Notes: a model not told the origin generated them from the letters alone. 64,000 bases of DNA from an uncultured Phascolarctobacterium sp. (GCF_934190775.1 NZ_CAKPTG010000002.1:138423-202422); one strand, 5' to 3'; positions 1 to 8,668 are shown, numbered from the stretch's first letter. Numbers and translations: made by a program.

Positions 1-159
1 ATTGCGCTGATGCCGAACGTTATCGGATGGGTAACTCGCATTGAAGGTGTGTACTTCGGTGGTACCGCTTTGTTGATCGTTGTTGGTGTTGCATTACAAA
101 CTATGAAGCAGATAGAGTCCATGGTGCTGATGCGTCATTATCATGGCTTTATGAAATAG
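1..159 (+). CDS. secY: SecY preprotein translocase subunit, C-terminal end (partial)
   Basis: An open frame enters from the window edge and stops at 157-159, giving 52 residues. It reads as the last membrane segment of SecY (GGTALLIVVGVALQTMKQIE) followed by the short basic tail ending HGFMK. SecY is the channel of the Sec translocon. The place directly before adk is the usual end of the spc ribosomal operon. The rest of the gene lies outside the window. Confidence 0.93.
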   Translation: MALMPNVIGWVTRIEGVYFGGTALLIVVGVALQTMKQIESMVLMRHYHGFMK

Positions 160-171
160 GAGGAGTTCAGA

Positions 172-822
172 ATGTACATTCTTTTAATGGGACCTCCGGG
201 TGCTGGTAAAGGCACTCAAGCAGAAAAACTCATTGATGAATTTAAAATCCCTCATATCTCCACAGGAGACATGTTCCGTGCAGCAGTAAGCGCAGGCACC
301 GAACTTGGTAAAGAGGCAAAAAAATACATGGACGCTGGCGGACTTGTCCCCGACGTCGTAACCATCGGCATTGTTCGTGAAGGCTTGTCCAAACCCGAAT
401 GTGCAAATGGTTTCATCTTAGATGGCTTCCCGAGAACTGAGGAGCAAGCAGTTGCTCTCGACGGAATCCTCAAAGACCTGGGCATTAAATTGACCGGTGT
501 TGTTAATATCTCTGTTCCTGACTCTGAGCTGGTAGCTCGTGTAGTTGGCCGCCGCATCTGCAAAGCTTGCGGTGCTACCTATCATGTAAGCTTCAATCCC
601 AGCAAGGTAGAAGATGTTTGCGATAAATGCGGTGGTAACCTTTATCAACGTAATGATGACAAAGAAGAAACCGTTGTAAATCGTCTGCATGCTTATCATG
701 AACAAACAGAACCGTTAATCGAGTACTACAAAAAACAAGGCCTGTACAAAGAAATCGATGGCTTGCAGCCTATTGATAAAGTATATGCTGACGTTAAAGC
801 TAGTCTCGGATGTAGCAAATAA
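172..822 (+). CDS. adk: Adenylate kinase
   Basis: 216 residues, the usual length of a long-form adenylate kinase (ATP + AMP = 2 ADP). The P-loop GPPGAGKGTQ sits at residues 7-16, followed by the NMP-binding HISTGDMFR. DGFPRT is near 84. The LID carries two Cys pairs (CKAC and CDKC), so it is a zinc-binding LID as in Gram-positives. The start follows AGGAGG with good spacing, 12 bp after secY. In many Firmicutes map (methionine aminopeptidase) follows adk, but here infA follows directly. Confidence 0.97.
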   Translation: MYILLMGPPGAGKGTQAEKLIDEFKIPHISTGDMFRAAVSAGTELGKEAKKYMDAGGLVPDVVTIGIVREGLSKPECANGFILDGFPRTEEQAVALDGILKDLGIKLTGVVNISVPDSELVARVVGRRICKACGATYHVSFNPSKVEDVCDKCGGNLYQRNDDKEETVVNRLHAYHEQTEPLIEYYKKQGLYKEIDGLQPIDKVYADVKASLGCSK

Positions 823-834
823 GGAGGTACTGCA

Positions 835-1053
835 GTGTCCAAACAGGATGTTATTGAGGTTGAAGGTACAATCTTAGAAGCACTTCCCAATGCTATGTTC
901 CAAGTTCAACTGGTTAACGGCCATACAATTTTAGCACATATATCCGGTAAGATTCGTATGAACTTCATCAAGATATTGCCTGGTGATAAGGTTACCGTGG
1001 AGCTTACTCCGTACGACCTCAATCGTGGAAGAATTACTTATCGGTATAAATAA
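835..1053 (+). CDS. infA: Translation initiation factor IF-1
   Basis: 72 residues, exactly the family length; a single S1/OB-fold domain. It contains the IF-1 signatures VEGTILEALPNAMFQV, GHTILAHISGKIRMN and a terminal RGRITYRYK. The start is GTG at 835 behind GGAGG, 12 bp after adk. IF-1 binds the ribosomal A site during initiation. It belongs to the same operon as adk and rpmJ. Confidence 0.97.
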   Translation: MSKQDVIEVEGTILEALPNAMFQVQLVNGHTILAHISGKIRMNFIKILPGDKVTVELTPYDLNRGRITYRYK

Positions 1054-1081
1054 TCCAACAGGCAAAGAGGAGGTTTAAATT

Positions 1082-1195
1082 ATGAAAGTAAGACCGTCTG
1101 TTAAGCCAATATGTGAAAAATGCAAAGTCATTAAACGTAAAGGCCATGTAATGGTAATTTGCGAAAACCCGAAACATAAACAAAAACAAGGATAA
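1082..1195 (+). CDS. rpmJ: 50S ribosomal protein L36
   Basis: 37-residue ORF, MKVRPSVKPICEKCKVIKRK followed by GHVMVICENPKHKQKQG. It carries the zinc-ligand set of the C-plus form of L36: CxxC at residues 11-14, then Cys27 and His32. AGGAGG precedes the ATG. Order infA-rpmJ-rpsM is the standard one. Confidence 0.97.
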   Translation: MKVRPSVKPICEKCKVIKRKGHVMVICENPKHKQKQG

Positions 1196-1212
1196 GAAGG
1201 AGGTGCACATTA

Positions 1213-1581
1213 ATGGCACGTATTTCTGGTGTCGATTTACCGAGAGATAAACGTATTGAGTATGCTCTGCCGTACATCTATGGCATCGGCCTGACTCTCT
1301 CTCGTGAAATTTTAGCTAAAACCGGTATTAACCCGGACACTCGCGTTCGCGACCTGACTGAAGAAGAAGTTGCTAAGATCCGTGAAACTCTGGATCAGGA
1401 CTATAAAGTTGAAGGTGACCTCCGTCGTGAGGAATCCCTGAACATTAAACGTCTGATTGAAATTGGCAGCTATCGTGGCAGAAGACATCGTATGGGTCTG
1501 CCTGTTCGTGGTCAAAACACTAAAAACAATGCCCGCACCCGTAAAGGTCCGAAACGTACTATTGCAGGCAAGAAGAAATAA
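1213..1581 (+). CDS. rpsM: 30S ribosomal protein S13
   Basis: 122 residues. MARISGVDLPRDKRIEYALP and the C-terminal RGQNTKNNARTRKGPKRTI tail are diagnostic of S13, which sits in the 30S head and contacts the P-site tRNA and the B1 bridges. AAGGAGG stands 8 nt before the ATG. Part of the alpha operon. Confidence 0.98.
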   Translation: MARISGVDLPRDKRIEYALPYIYGIGLTLSREILAKTGINPDTRVRDLTEEEVAKIRETLDQDYKVEGDLRREESLNIKRLIEIGSYRGRRHRMGLPVRGQNTKNNARTRKGPKRTIAGKKK

Positions 1582-1603
1582 TTAGCGAGGGAGGGATAAA
1601 CCA

Positions 1604-1996
1604 GTGGCTGGCAAGAAAGTTGTTCGCAACAAGAAAAAAGTTAGCAAAAACGTAATCAACGGTGTAGCACATATCCGCTCCACCTTCAATAATACTATCG
1701 TTACCATCGCTGATACCGAAGGTAATGTTCTGAGCTGGGCCTCCGCAGGCGGCCTCGGTTTCCGTGGCAGCCGTAAGAGCACTCCGTTTGCTGCACAAAT
1801 GGCTGCTGAAGAAGCAACCAAAGCTGCTATGGAGCATGGCTTGAAACAAGTAGAAGTATATGTAAAAGGTCCTGGCGCTGGCCGTGAAGCAGCAATTCGT
1901 GCACTTCAGGCTGCAGGTCTGGAAGTTAACTCTATTAAAGACGTTACTCCGATTCCGCATAATGGCTGCCGTCCGCCGAAACGTAGAAGAGTATAA
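1604..1996 (+). CDS. rpsK: 30S ribosomal protein S11
   Basis: 130 residues with GTG start at 1604 behind GGGAGGG. The sequence has the S11 hallmarks VAHIRSTFNNTIVTI, GFRGSRKSTPFAAQ and the C-terminal PHNGCRPPKRRRV. S11 lies on the 30S platform near the mRNA exit. Gene order rpsM-rpsK-rpsD-rpoA is kept. Confidence 0.98.
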   Translation: MAGKKVVRNKKKVSKNVINGVAHIRSTFNNTIVTIADTEGNVLSWASAGGLGFRGSRKSTPFAAQMAAEEATKAAMEHGLKQVEVYVKGPGAGREAAIRALQAAGLEVNSIKDVTPIPHNGCRPPKRRRV

Positions 1997-2012
1997 TTGG
2001 GGGTGTAAATAG

Positions 2013-2606
2013 ATGGCAATTGATAGAACTCCTGTCCTGAAAAGATGCAGATCTTTGGGCTTAGCTCCCGCATTCATGGGCATTAGCAAGGAATCTAAAC
2101 GCCAAGTTCGCCGCCAAAACAGAAAAAAGAGCGAATATGGCATTCAGTTAACTGAAAAACAAAAAGCTAAATTTATCTATGGTGTCCTGGAAAAACAATT
2201 CCGTGGCTACTATGATAAAGCTAAAAAGATGGAAGGCATCACCGGTGAAAACCTGCTGATCCTCCTCGAAAGAAGAATCGACAACGTAGTTTTCCGCCTC
2301 GGCTTGGCTAACACCCGCCGTCAGGCTCGCCAAATCGTAAGACATGGCCACATTGCTGTTAACGGCAAACGTCTGGACATTCCTTCCGCATTGGTTAGAG
2401 TTGGCGATGTTGTAACCGTTATGGAAAACAGCCGTGCTAAAGAATACTTTAAAGGCATGGACGAAACTCTGGCTACCAAAGCAGTTCCGGCTTGGCTGGT
2501 ACTGGACGCTGCTAACATTAGCGGCAAGGTAGACCGTTTCCCGACTCGTGAGGAAATTGATGTTCCTATTGAAGAGCACTTCATCGTAGAGTTGTACTCC
2601 AAATAA
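2013..2606 (+). CDS. rpsD: 30S ribosomal protein S4
   Basis: 197 residues, S4 N-terminal domain followed by an S4 RNA-binding fold (about residues 90-155, including ERRIDNVVFRLGLANTRRQA). Primary 16S rRNA-binding protein. Here rpsD lies inside the alpha operon between rpsK and rpoA, as in clostridia and Negativicutes, rather than alone as in Bacillus. The start follows GGGGGTG. Confidence 0.98.
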   Translation: MAIDRTPVLKRCRSLGLAPAFMGISKESKRQVRRQNRKKSEYGIQLTEKQKAKFIYGVLEKQFRGYYDKAKKMEGITGENLLILLERRIDNVVFRLGLANTRRQARQIVRHGHIAVNGKRLDIPSALVRVGDVVTVMENSRAKEYFKGMDETLATKAVPAWLVLDAANISGKVDRFPTREEIDVPIEEHFIVELYSK

Positions 2607-2677
2607 TTAGTGAATATCTTGTGCCACCCACTTATGAGACGTATTGTGGTAATACGCGATAGAAGGAGGCTTTCCGA

Positions 2678-3643
2678 ATGATTGAAATTGAAAAACCTAA
2701 GATGGTTACATCTGATGTCAGCGAAGATGGTCGTTATGGCAAATTCGTTTGGGAGCCGCTCGAGAGAGGCTACGGCATTACACTGGGCAACAGCCTGCGT
2801 CGTGTTCTGCTGTCCTCCCTGCCGGGTGCAGCAGTAACATATGTCAAGATTGACGGTGTTCTGCATGAGTTTGCTACTATTCCAGGTGTTCGCGAAGATG
2901 TTGCTGATATCATCCTGAACATCAAGGCATTATGCCTTAAAATGGAAGGTGAAGGGGAAAAAATTCTGCGTATCGAATGTTCCGGTGAACAGGAAGTTAC
3001 TGCAGCTAACATCATTGCTGATAGCGATGTTGAAATTTTGAACCCTGAACTGCACATTGCGACTTTGGATAAAGACGCAGTTTTCAATATGGAAATTCAT
3101 ATTGATAAAGGTCGTGGCTATGTACCCGCGGACAAAAATAAACAGCCTGATCAGCCTATCGGCGTAATTCCGGTAGACTCCATTTACTCTCCTATTACCA
3201 GAGTGAAATTTGCTGTTAACGATACCCGCGTAGGTAATGTTACCAACTATGACAAGCTTACTTTGGAAGTTTGGACTGATGGCAGCATGAAGCCTGATGA
3301 AGCTGTTGACATGGCTTCCACCATCCTGATTGACTATCTCAAGCTCTTCCAGACCAGTGATGGCAAAGGTTCTGTAATCACTGTTACTGGCGGTTCTGAG
3401 CCTGAAGCTCCGGAGCCGAGCAAGCAAGAAGGTCAAAACACAATGTCTATCGACGATTTGGATTTGTCCGTTCGCAGCAATAACTGCCTGAGACGTGCAG
3501 GAATCAATACTGTCGAAGAATTAATCCAGAAAACCGAAGCTGATATGATTAAAGTCCGTAACTTAGGCAGCAAATCTCTTGAAGAGATTAAAAAGAAACT
3601 TGAGGATATGGGCTTGCATTTTCGCAAAAACGATGAAGAATAA
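2678..3643 (+). CDS. rpoA: RNA polymerase alpha subunit
   Basis: 321 residues. N-terminal dimerisation domain with GNSLRRVLLSSLPGAAVT at about 36-53, an acidic linker (about 240-256), and a C-terminal DNA-binding domain with LSVRSNNCLRRAGINTVEEL and NLGSKSLEEIKKKL. AAGGAGG precedes the ATG. It lies between rpsD and rplQ, the conserved position. Confidence 0.98.
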   Translation: MIEIEKPKMVTSDVSEDGRYGKFVWEPLERGYGITLGNSLRRVLLSSLPGAAVTYVKIDGVLHEFATIPGVREDVADIILNIKALCLKMEGEGEKILRIECSGEQEVTAANIIADSDVEILNPELHIATLDKDAVFNMEIHIDKGRGYVPADKNKQPDQPIGVIPVDSIYSPITRVKFAVNDTRVGNVTNYDKLTLEVWTDGSMKPDEAVDMASTILIDYLKLFQTSDGKGSVITVTGGSEPEAPEPSKQEGQNTMSIDDLDLSVRSNNCLRRAGINTVEELIQKTEADMIKVRNLGSKSLEEIKKKLEDMGLHFRKNDEE

Positions 3644-3662
3644 CTAAGGGGGTCAGAAGTAC

Positions 3663-4001
3663 ATGGCATACAGAAAACTGGGTCGTAACTCCAGCAACCG
3701 TAAGGCTCTGTTTCGCAGCATTTTAACTTCCTTCTTCAAATATGGTAAGATTGAAACTACCGTTACCAAAGCTAAAGAAGTTGCTAAGCAATCCGCTCAA
3801 CTGATTACTTTGGCTAAACGCAATGACCTGCATGCTCGTCGTCAGGTTATGGCAGTTCTGGTTGACGAAACCATTACCAAAAAACTGTTTGAAGAAATTG
3901 CTCCGAAATATGAAGGCAGACAAGGCGGCTTTACTCGTATTTACAGAGTAGGTCCTCGCCGTGGCGATGCAGCTGAAATGGCTATCATCGAACTTATCTA
4001 A
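3663..4001 (+). CDS. rplQ: 50S ribosomal protein L17
   Basis: 112 residues; starts MAYRKLGRNSSNRKALFRSI and ends in the typical GPRRGDAAEMAIIELI. Last gene of the ribosomal operon, followed directly by a terminator. The start has GGGGG in front. Confidence 0.98.
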   Translation: MAYRKLGRNSSNRKALFRSILTSFFKYGKIETTVTKAKEVAKQSAQLITLAKRNDLHARRQVMAVLVDETITKKLFEEIAPKYEGRQGGFTRIYRVGPRRGDAAEMAIIELI

Positions 4002-4015
4002 TTTAGAGCTGGAAA

Positions 4016-4043
4016 AGCAGGAACTTAGGTTCCTGCTTTTTTT
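4016..4043 (+). terminator. Rho-independent terminator of the ribosomal operon
   Basis: AGCAGGAAC / TTAG / GTTCCTGCT hairpin, nine perfect pairs, followed by a run of seven T. It stands 15 bp after the rplQ stop. Confidence 0.93.
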
Positions 4044-4070
4044 GCGTTCTGAAAAAAGTCTGTGTATAAT
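4042..4070 (+). promoter_or_regulatory. Sigma-A type promoter for the FAH-family gene
   Basis: TTGCGT at 4042-4047, 17-bp spacer, TATAAT at 4065-4070. It starts inside the T-run of the preceding terminator, about 95 bp upstream of the next gene. Confidence 0.7.
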
Positions 4071-4162
4071 AGTGGTATGTAAAATCCGCTAATCAGCAAG
4101 CATGCTGAAGGATATTCATAGTATTAGTCAGATATATACCATAATATGAGGAGGAAAAGATA

Positions 4163-5071
4163 ATGCGTTTTTATACAGTGAAGATTAATGGAAAACAGGA
4201 AATACTTGTCGGCTTTCAGCAAGAGGCTGCGGTCTATAGATTGAGCTTATTGGCAAGACTGGTGCCCGAGCTGGCAACTGATGATATGAATGAACTTATT
4301 TGCTGCTATACACCGGCAGTAAAGGAAAAGCTGGAGCGTTTGGCAGAAAATGAGGATGTGCTGCAGGGAGCAGCTGTAAACCTGGCAGAAGTGAAGCTTT
4401 TGGCACCTATTGTTCATCCGCGTCAGGATGTAGTCTGCCTTGGCATTAACTATGACGCACATGCTCAGGAAGCAGGGCGTTTTTCCAGTGAAGCCTTTGG
4501 TGGTGAACGTCCCTATACGATTTATTTTTCCAAGCGTGTAAACAGAGCTACAGCAAGTGGCGAAAGTGTTCCGCGTTATGAAGGCTTGGTAGACAGCCTT
4601 GACTATGAGGCAGAGCTGGGAGTGATTTTAGCTAAAGATGCTAAAGGTGTAAGCAAAGAAAACGCCAGAGATTATATTTTTGGTTATACAATTATTAATG
4701 ATATCAGTGCACGTAATCTGCAGACGCGTCATAAGCAATGGTATTTGGGAAAAAGCCTTGACGGTTTTACGCCAATGGGACCATGCATTGTTACTGCTGA
4801 TGAGATTGGGGATGAGCAGGCGCTTGATATTAGCTGTACCGTTAACGGACAGCTGCGCCAGAGTAGTAATACCCGTTATATGATTCAGACTGTCTGTGGG
4901 GCAATTGCAGAGCTGTCAGAGGGTATGACACTGGCTGCAGGAACAATTATAGCTACCGGTACTCCGGCAGGTGTCGGTATGGGTATGAAGCCGCCGACAT
5001 TCTTGCAGCATGGCGATAAAATCGTCTGCTCCATCGAAAAAATTGGCTCATTAGAAAATATGGTTGATTAA
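4163..5071 (+). CDS. Fumarylacetoacetate hydrolase (FAH) family protein
   Basis: 302 residues. The N-terminal 85 residues are a variable cap. The FAH fold follows, with CLGINYDAHAQEA, the metal-binding DYEAELGVI (two acidic residues spaced by one, about 157-160), INDISARN and the C-terminal IATGTPAGVGMG. The family includes acylpyruvate hydrolases, 2-hydroxyhepta-2,4-dienedioate isomerases and oxaloacetate decarboxylases. The substrate cannot be told from this sequence. It is monocistronic, with its own promoter and AGGAGG. Confidence 0.88.
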   Translation: MRFYTVKINGKQEILVGFQQEAAVYRLSLLARLVPELATDDMNELICCYTPAVKEKLERLAENEDVLQGAAVNLAEVKLLAPIVHPRQDVVCLGINYDAHAQEAGRFSSEAFGGERPYTIYFSKRVNRATASGESVPRYEGLVDSLDYEAELGVILAKDAKGVSKENARDYIFGYTIINDISARNLQTRHKQWYLGKSLDGFTPMGPCIVTADEIGDEQALDISCTVNGQLRQSSNTRYMIQTVCGAIAELSEGMTLAAGTIIATGTPAGVGMGMKPPTFLQHGDKIVCSIEKIGSLENMVD

Positions 5072-5105
5072 AAGCTGCAAACTCATATGTTTACAATAAA
5101 AATAC

Positions 5106-5134
5106 TTGTCTTTTTAGGGCTGATGGCATAAAAT
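5106..5134 (+). promoter_or_regulatory. Promoter for the YegP-like gene
   Basis: TTGTCT at 5106-5111, 17-bp spacer, TAAAAT at 5129-5134, 40 bp before the ATG at 5174. Confidence 0.55.
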
Positions 5135-5173
5135 AAACTTAGAGACCATAATAAATTTAAAGGAGGCTACAAA

Positions 5174-5566
5174 ATGGGTAAATTCGTAATTTCTCAGGCA
5201 AAAAATGGCGTTAAGTTCAATCTGAAGGCTGCAAATGGTGAAGTAATTGCCAGCTCCCAGGTTTATAAGGATGAAAAGTACTGTCGTAAAGGCATTGCCA
5301 GCGTTATCAATAATGCACCGATTGCTCCGATTGAGGACCAGACGGTAGAAGGCTTTACCCCCTGTAAGCATCCAAAATTTGAGGTTTATAAGGATAAGGC
5401 AGGCGAATTCCGCTTCCGCCTGAAAGCAACTAACGGACAGATTATTGCTACCGGTGAAGGCTATAAGGCAATGGCTGGTTGCAAACGTGGCATTGAGTCT
5501 ATTAAAAAGAATGTTGTTGATGCTAAAATAATTGTTGAAGCACCCAAAGAAGAAAAAGCAGAATAA
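5174..5566 (+). CDS. YegP/DUF1508 family protein, two tandem repeats
   Basis: 130 residues made of two copies of the DUF1508 unit: GKFVISQAKNGVKFNLKAAN...GIASV at about 2-45 and HPKFEVYKDKAGEFRFRLKA...GIESIKKN at about 66-116. Each has the F-x-L-K-A-x-N-G-x-I-I-A pattern. The biochemical role of the family is not settled. The last 15 residues are charged (EAPKEEKAE). GGAGG precedes the ATG; the gene is monocistronic. Confidence 0.88.
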   Translation: MGKFVISQAKNGVKFNLKAANGEVIASSQVYKDEKYCRKGIASVINNAPIAPIEDQTVEGFTPCKHPKFEVYKDKAGEFRFRLKATNGQIIATGEGYKAMAGCKRGIESIKKNVVDAKIIVEAPKEEKAE

Positions 5567-5577
5567 TATCAATCAAA

Positions 5578-5660
5578 AGGACCACTACGCTATAAACACG
5601 CAGTGGTCCTGAACTTTTTACGCAACAGTTTAAATTCTTCTGTTGCGTATTTTTTATTTT
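5578..5660. terminator. Two hairpins between convergent genes
   Basis: First hairpin AGGACCACTACG / CGCAGTGGTCCT (5578-5610, one wobble). Second hairpin ACGCAACAG / CTGTTGCGT (5620-5648) followed by a T-rich run on the plus strand and preceded by A-rich sequence. They separate the YegP-like gene from the convergent metallophosphoesterase gene and probably end both transcripts. Confidence 0.85.
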
Positions 5661-5671
5661 TTCAATAAGAG

Positions 5672-6754
5672 TTATTTTCCCCGCAGCTCCAATACAACCA
5701 TTTCTGGTGCAATCTCTGTACGGACAGGTGGTCCCCAAAAGCCATAGCCATTATTGGTGATGGCTGTAAGATTACCAAAATCGGTACGGCCGTAGTCCAG
5801 CTTGTACATTTTCTTCGTCACAAGACGGTTAGGGAAAAGCTGTCCAGTGTGCGTATGACCTGCCAGATAAAGGTCATACCCAGCATCATCTGCAGCGTCC
5901 ATACGACGTGGCTGATGATCAAGCAGAATATTGTAGTATTCCTTATTTTTATCTGCCAGTCTTATAAGCTGATCATTGGTACGGTTTTTGCTGTAGTCAT
6001 CAATGCCTGTTATTTTGATTTTGCTATCGATTATAGTGTCATTGTTGCGCAGGATATGAAAGCCCTTTTCTGTCAGCATTTGCTGCCAGCGTAAGGGTTC
6101 ATCGAGGTAATCATGGTTACCGAAGGCCATATAGACAGGCGCTTTAATCTGTGCCAAGGCAGAAAGAGTATCTTCTTCTTCTACGTAAAAGATGCGCTCG
6201 TCAAGCATATCGCCGCTGACAACTACGAAGTCCGGGTTCTGAGCATTGACGCGTGCAGCGAGATGTTCAGCATAGTTATGGCCTAGAATACGTCCCAGGT
6301 GCAGGTCAGTGAGAAAGACAATTCTATAATGTGCATTTTGCGGCAGTTTTTCTGTTACCAGCGATTCTGTACGGACCGTGGGATGAAAGGCGCGATAGCT
6401 GCCCCAGGTAATGAAGCAGCAGATAAAGGCAAGACCGATAATACTTATTTTTGCTGAAGGCATCTGCCAGTTGCCTATTTTACTGATAAGCCAACAGAGA
6501 AGGTGCAGGATTGCCAGCAGAAGTGTATAGTAGCAAAAGGCAATCCAGAGGCCTTCAATCCATGCTGTAAGTTTGAGCAGGAAATGCGGTGTTCCCTGCG
6601 GCAGCATAACGCTGATAGCAGTACCAAGTGCCATAAAAAGATATAGAAGCCCAAAGGCCAGCGTACGTCCGAAGGGCAGATTGTGGCGATAATACATATA
6701 ACCGATGATACTCATGAGAGCATCAATAGTACCGACGAAAAGAAAAATTCGCAT
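5672..6754 (-). CDS. Membrane-anchored metallophosphoesterase (YkuE/YaeI type)
   Basis: 360 residues. About four membrane segments in the first 130 residues, then a calcineurin-like phosphoesterase domain with the full metal set: DLHLG (about 151-155), SGDMLDE, FGNHDY and AGHTHTGQ. YaeI and YkuE relatives act on lipid headgroups at the membrane, so a phospholipid or lipid-phosphate substrate is a fair inference, not shown. The start is the first Met (6754) after AAGGAG. Confidence 0.88.
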   Translation of the reverse strand: MRIFLFVGTIDALMSIIGYMYYRHNLPFGRTLAFGLLYLFMALGTAISVMLPQGTPHFLLKLTAWIEGLWIAFCYYTLLLAILHLLCWLISKIGNWQMPSAKISIIGLAFICCFITWGSYRAFHPTVRTESLVTEKLPQNAHYRIVFLTDLHLGRILGHNYAEHLAARVNAQNPDFVVVSGDMLDERIFYVEEEDTLSALAQIKAPVYMAFGNHDYLDEPLRWQQMLTEKGFHILRNNDTIIDSKIKITGIDDYSKNRTNDQLIRLADKNKEYYNILLDHQPRRMDAADDAGYDLYLAGHTHTGQLFPNRLVTKKMYKLDYGRTDFGNLTAITNNGYGFWGPPVRTEIAPEMVVLELRGK

Positions 6755-6795
6755 CTTGTTACTAAAGCTCCTTTGTATATTAATCTCCTGTTTAT

Positions 6796-6826
6796 ATTAT
6801 ATATGTTAGACTGCACTTTAAGTCAA
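6796..6826 (-). promoter_or_regulatory. Promoter for the metallophosphoesterase gene
   Basis: On the minus strand: TTGACT (complement of 6821-6826), then TATATA at 17 bp or TATAAT (complement of 6796-6801) at 19 bp. Confidence 0.65.
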
Positions 6827-6837
6827 GAGGAAAGCAA

Positions 6838-6868
6838 AGAAAAAGGACTGCCGCTGAAGACAGTCCTT
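6838..6868 (-). terminator. Terminator of the HAD phosphatase gene
   Basis: AAGGACTG / CAGTCCTT hairpin (6843-6868) followed on the minus strand by a T-rich stretch; 12 bp after the stop of the gene at 6880. Confidence 0.85.
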
Positions 6869-6879
6869 ATTGCAGAGTG

Positions 6880-7686
6880 TTATTTGCTTGGAATAGCACC
6901 GACGCCGTTTAAGATGATGGATGGGCGGTAGGAGAATTCCTTAATGTTCTCAGGCGTGCTTACACCACTAAGGACAAGCGCAGTCATCAAGCCGCTTTCC
7001 ATGCCGGCAACAATATCCGTATCCATACGGTCGCCTATCATGGCAGCATCCTCCGAATGTACGTCCAAAAGACGCAGTCCGGTGCGCATCATCAGCGGAT
7101 TAGGCTTGCCGACGAAGTAGGCCTTTTTGCCGGTAGCGAGCTCTATAGGTGCAACCAATGCGCGGCAGGCGGGGATGATACCGAAATCAGACGGTCCTGT
7201 AAGGTCACTGTTGGTGGCAATCAGGCGTGCTCCCTGGTTAATAAGGCTTACTGCCTTGAGAATCATATTGTAGTTATAAGAATTGGTTTCTCCGACGACA
7301 ACATAGTCCGGATTAACATCATTCATGGTGATACCGGCATCATAAAGTGCATTTACCAGGCCGGGGCCACCGATAACATAGGCACTGCAGCTAGGTGCCT
7401 GTGAATGGATGAATTTGGCAGTGGCAAGAGCACTGGTATAAAAATGACTTTCATCAACGTCAAGTCCCAGACGCAAAAGCTTTTGCTGCAGCTCCTTGGG
7501 ACTGCGTTCACTGGCGTTAGTCAAAAATAAAAAGCTCTTTTTTTCCTCGTACAACCAGTTGACAAATTCTTTTACTCCCGGTAACAGGTTATTTCCGTGA
7601 TAGATAACACCATCCATATCGCAGATAAAACCTTTTTTGGTACGCAGCTGCGTTAATAGTAATTCATGTTTTTCGTTGTTATCCAT
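6880..7686 (-). CDS. HAD-IIA family phosphatase, NagD-like
   Basis: 268 residues with the HAD motifs in order: ICDMDGVIYHG (motif I, about 17-27), LFLTNAS (motif II), a C2-type cap, GKPNPLMM (motif III Lys) and MIGDRMDTDI (motif IV). NagD/AraL-type enzymes remove phosphate from sugar phosphates, nucleotides or phosphoglycolate. The exact substrate is open. Single gene with its own terminator. Confidence 0.9.
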   Translation of the reverse strand: MDNNEKHELLLTQLRTKKGFICDMDGVIYHGNNLLPGVKEFVNWLYEEKKSFLFLTNASERSPKELQQKLLRLGLDVDESHFYTSALATAKFIHSQAPSCSAYVIGGPGLVNALYDAGITMNDVNPDYVVVGETNSYNYNMILKAVSLINQGARLIATNSDLTGPSDFGIIPACRALVAPIELATGKKAYFVGKPNPLMMRTGLRLLDVHSEDAAMIGDRMDTDIVAGMESGLMTALVLSGVSTPENIKEFSYRPSIILNGVGAIPSK

Positions 7687-7911
7687 AATTTTATACTTCC
7701 TTTTTTGTTTTAGACACTTATATTATGCAAGAAAAAAACGTCTTTTGCAATAGCTGCAATGACAGCAGAAACAAGAATTAGTTAATAGTTTGTAAAATAT
7801 TATTTTCTTGAGTGCTTTTTTATCGCTAAATGTTAAAAGAATTCTGAAGTTAGTGTTGTATCATAGTTAGAGGTTGACAGATTTATAATATAGTGATAAA
7901 ATAAAATATTT

Positions 7912-7940
7912 TTGACAATAAAGAAGGGGCGTGCTACAAT
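7912..7940 (+). promoter_or_regulatory. Promoter for cdnL
   Basis: TTGACA at 7912-7917, 17-bp spacer, TACAAT at 7935-7940, 35 bp before the start at 7976. The stretch 7687-7911 upstream is AT-rich and shows nothing else I can support. Confidence 0.82.
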
Positions 7941-7975
7941 ATATTCATAAGGATTAATTTTTAGGAGGGTTGAAG

Positions 7976-8461
7976 ATGTTTGCAACAGGTGACAGAGTTG
8001 TGTATCCTATCCATGGCGGTGCTATTGTTAAGGATATAGAAGCACATATGCAGGATGGCGAGAAGGTAGAATACTATATTTTACAAATGCTTTTTGAAAA
8101 TATGACAGTAGCAGTACCGGTCGAGAATGCCGAAAAATTAGGACTCCGTTACATCGGTGATGAAGAAACCTTGAATACAATTGCCAATGTATTGCAAGAA
8201 GTGCCGGATGTGCAGTCGGTAAAAGCAATTTCCTGGAATCGGCGCTTTCAGCTGTATATGCAGAAAATAAAAAGCGGCAGCGTTGCTGAGGTTGCAAGAA
8301 TCTTTAAAATCCTGACTATTTTAGAGCGCAGTAAAAAAATATCAGTAGGTGAGCGCCGCTTGCTGCATAGCACGAAACAGATTTTGCAAAGTGAGGTTAT
8401 GCTGATCAGGGATCTGGATGCAGAGAGAGCAGGCAAATGGTTAGATAGCTGTTGCATTTGA
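7976..8461 (+). CDS. CarD/CdnL-type RNA polymerase-binding regulator
   Basis: 161 residues from ATG 7976, chosen because GGAGGG ends 6 nt before it; an in-frame TTG at 7970 abuts the ribosome-binding site. The N-terminal RNAP-interaction domain is clear (FATGDRVVYPIHGGAIVKDI, then VEYYILQML and VPVENAEKLGLR), followed by a helical C-terminal domain. CarD/CdnL proteins bind the polymerase beta subunit and stabilise open complexes, often at rRNA promoters. Its place before the yacL-ispD cluster is common in Firmicutes. Confidence 0.88.
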   Translation: MFATGDRVVYPIHGGAIVKDIEAHMQDGEKVEYYILQMLFENMTVAVPVENAEKLGLRYIGDEETLNTIANVLQEVPDVQSVKAISWNRRFQLYMQKIKSGSVAEVARIFKILTILERSKKISVGERRLLHSTKQILQSEVMLIRDLDAERAGKWLDSCCI

Positions 8462-8474
8462 ATATGATATATGG

Positions 8475-8523
8475 ACCGTTTTAAGGCTGTTGCATTGTCA
8501 ATTGCTTTAAAACGGTTTTTTTG
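8475..8523 (+). terminator. Terminator after cdnL
   Basis: ACCGTTTTAA / TTAAAACGGT stem (8475-8484 with 8507-8516) with T-run to 8522. Confidence 0.85.
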
Positions 8524-8583
8524 CAAAAATTTTAGGTGTTTTTTTCATTAATGTCATATTTAAAAAAGTTATTTACTTGTATT

Positions 8584-8610
8584 TTGACGACTATAGCTGT
8601 ATTATATAAT
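8584..8610 (+). promoter_or_regulatory. Promoter for the yacL-ispD-ispF group
   Basis: TTGACG at 8584-8589 and TATAAT at 8605-8610, spacer 15 bp (16 if TTTGAC is used), about 60 bp before yacL. Confidence 0.55.
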
Positions 8611-8668
8611 TGATATAGTAGTAACAAGAACTACTATGCAACAAATTTTAAAGAAAGGGGGAAATGTA

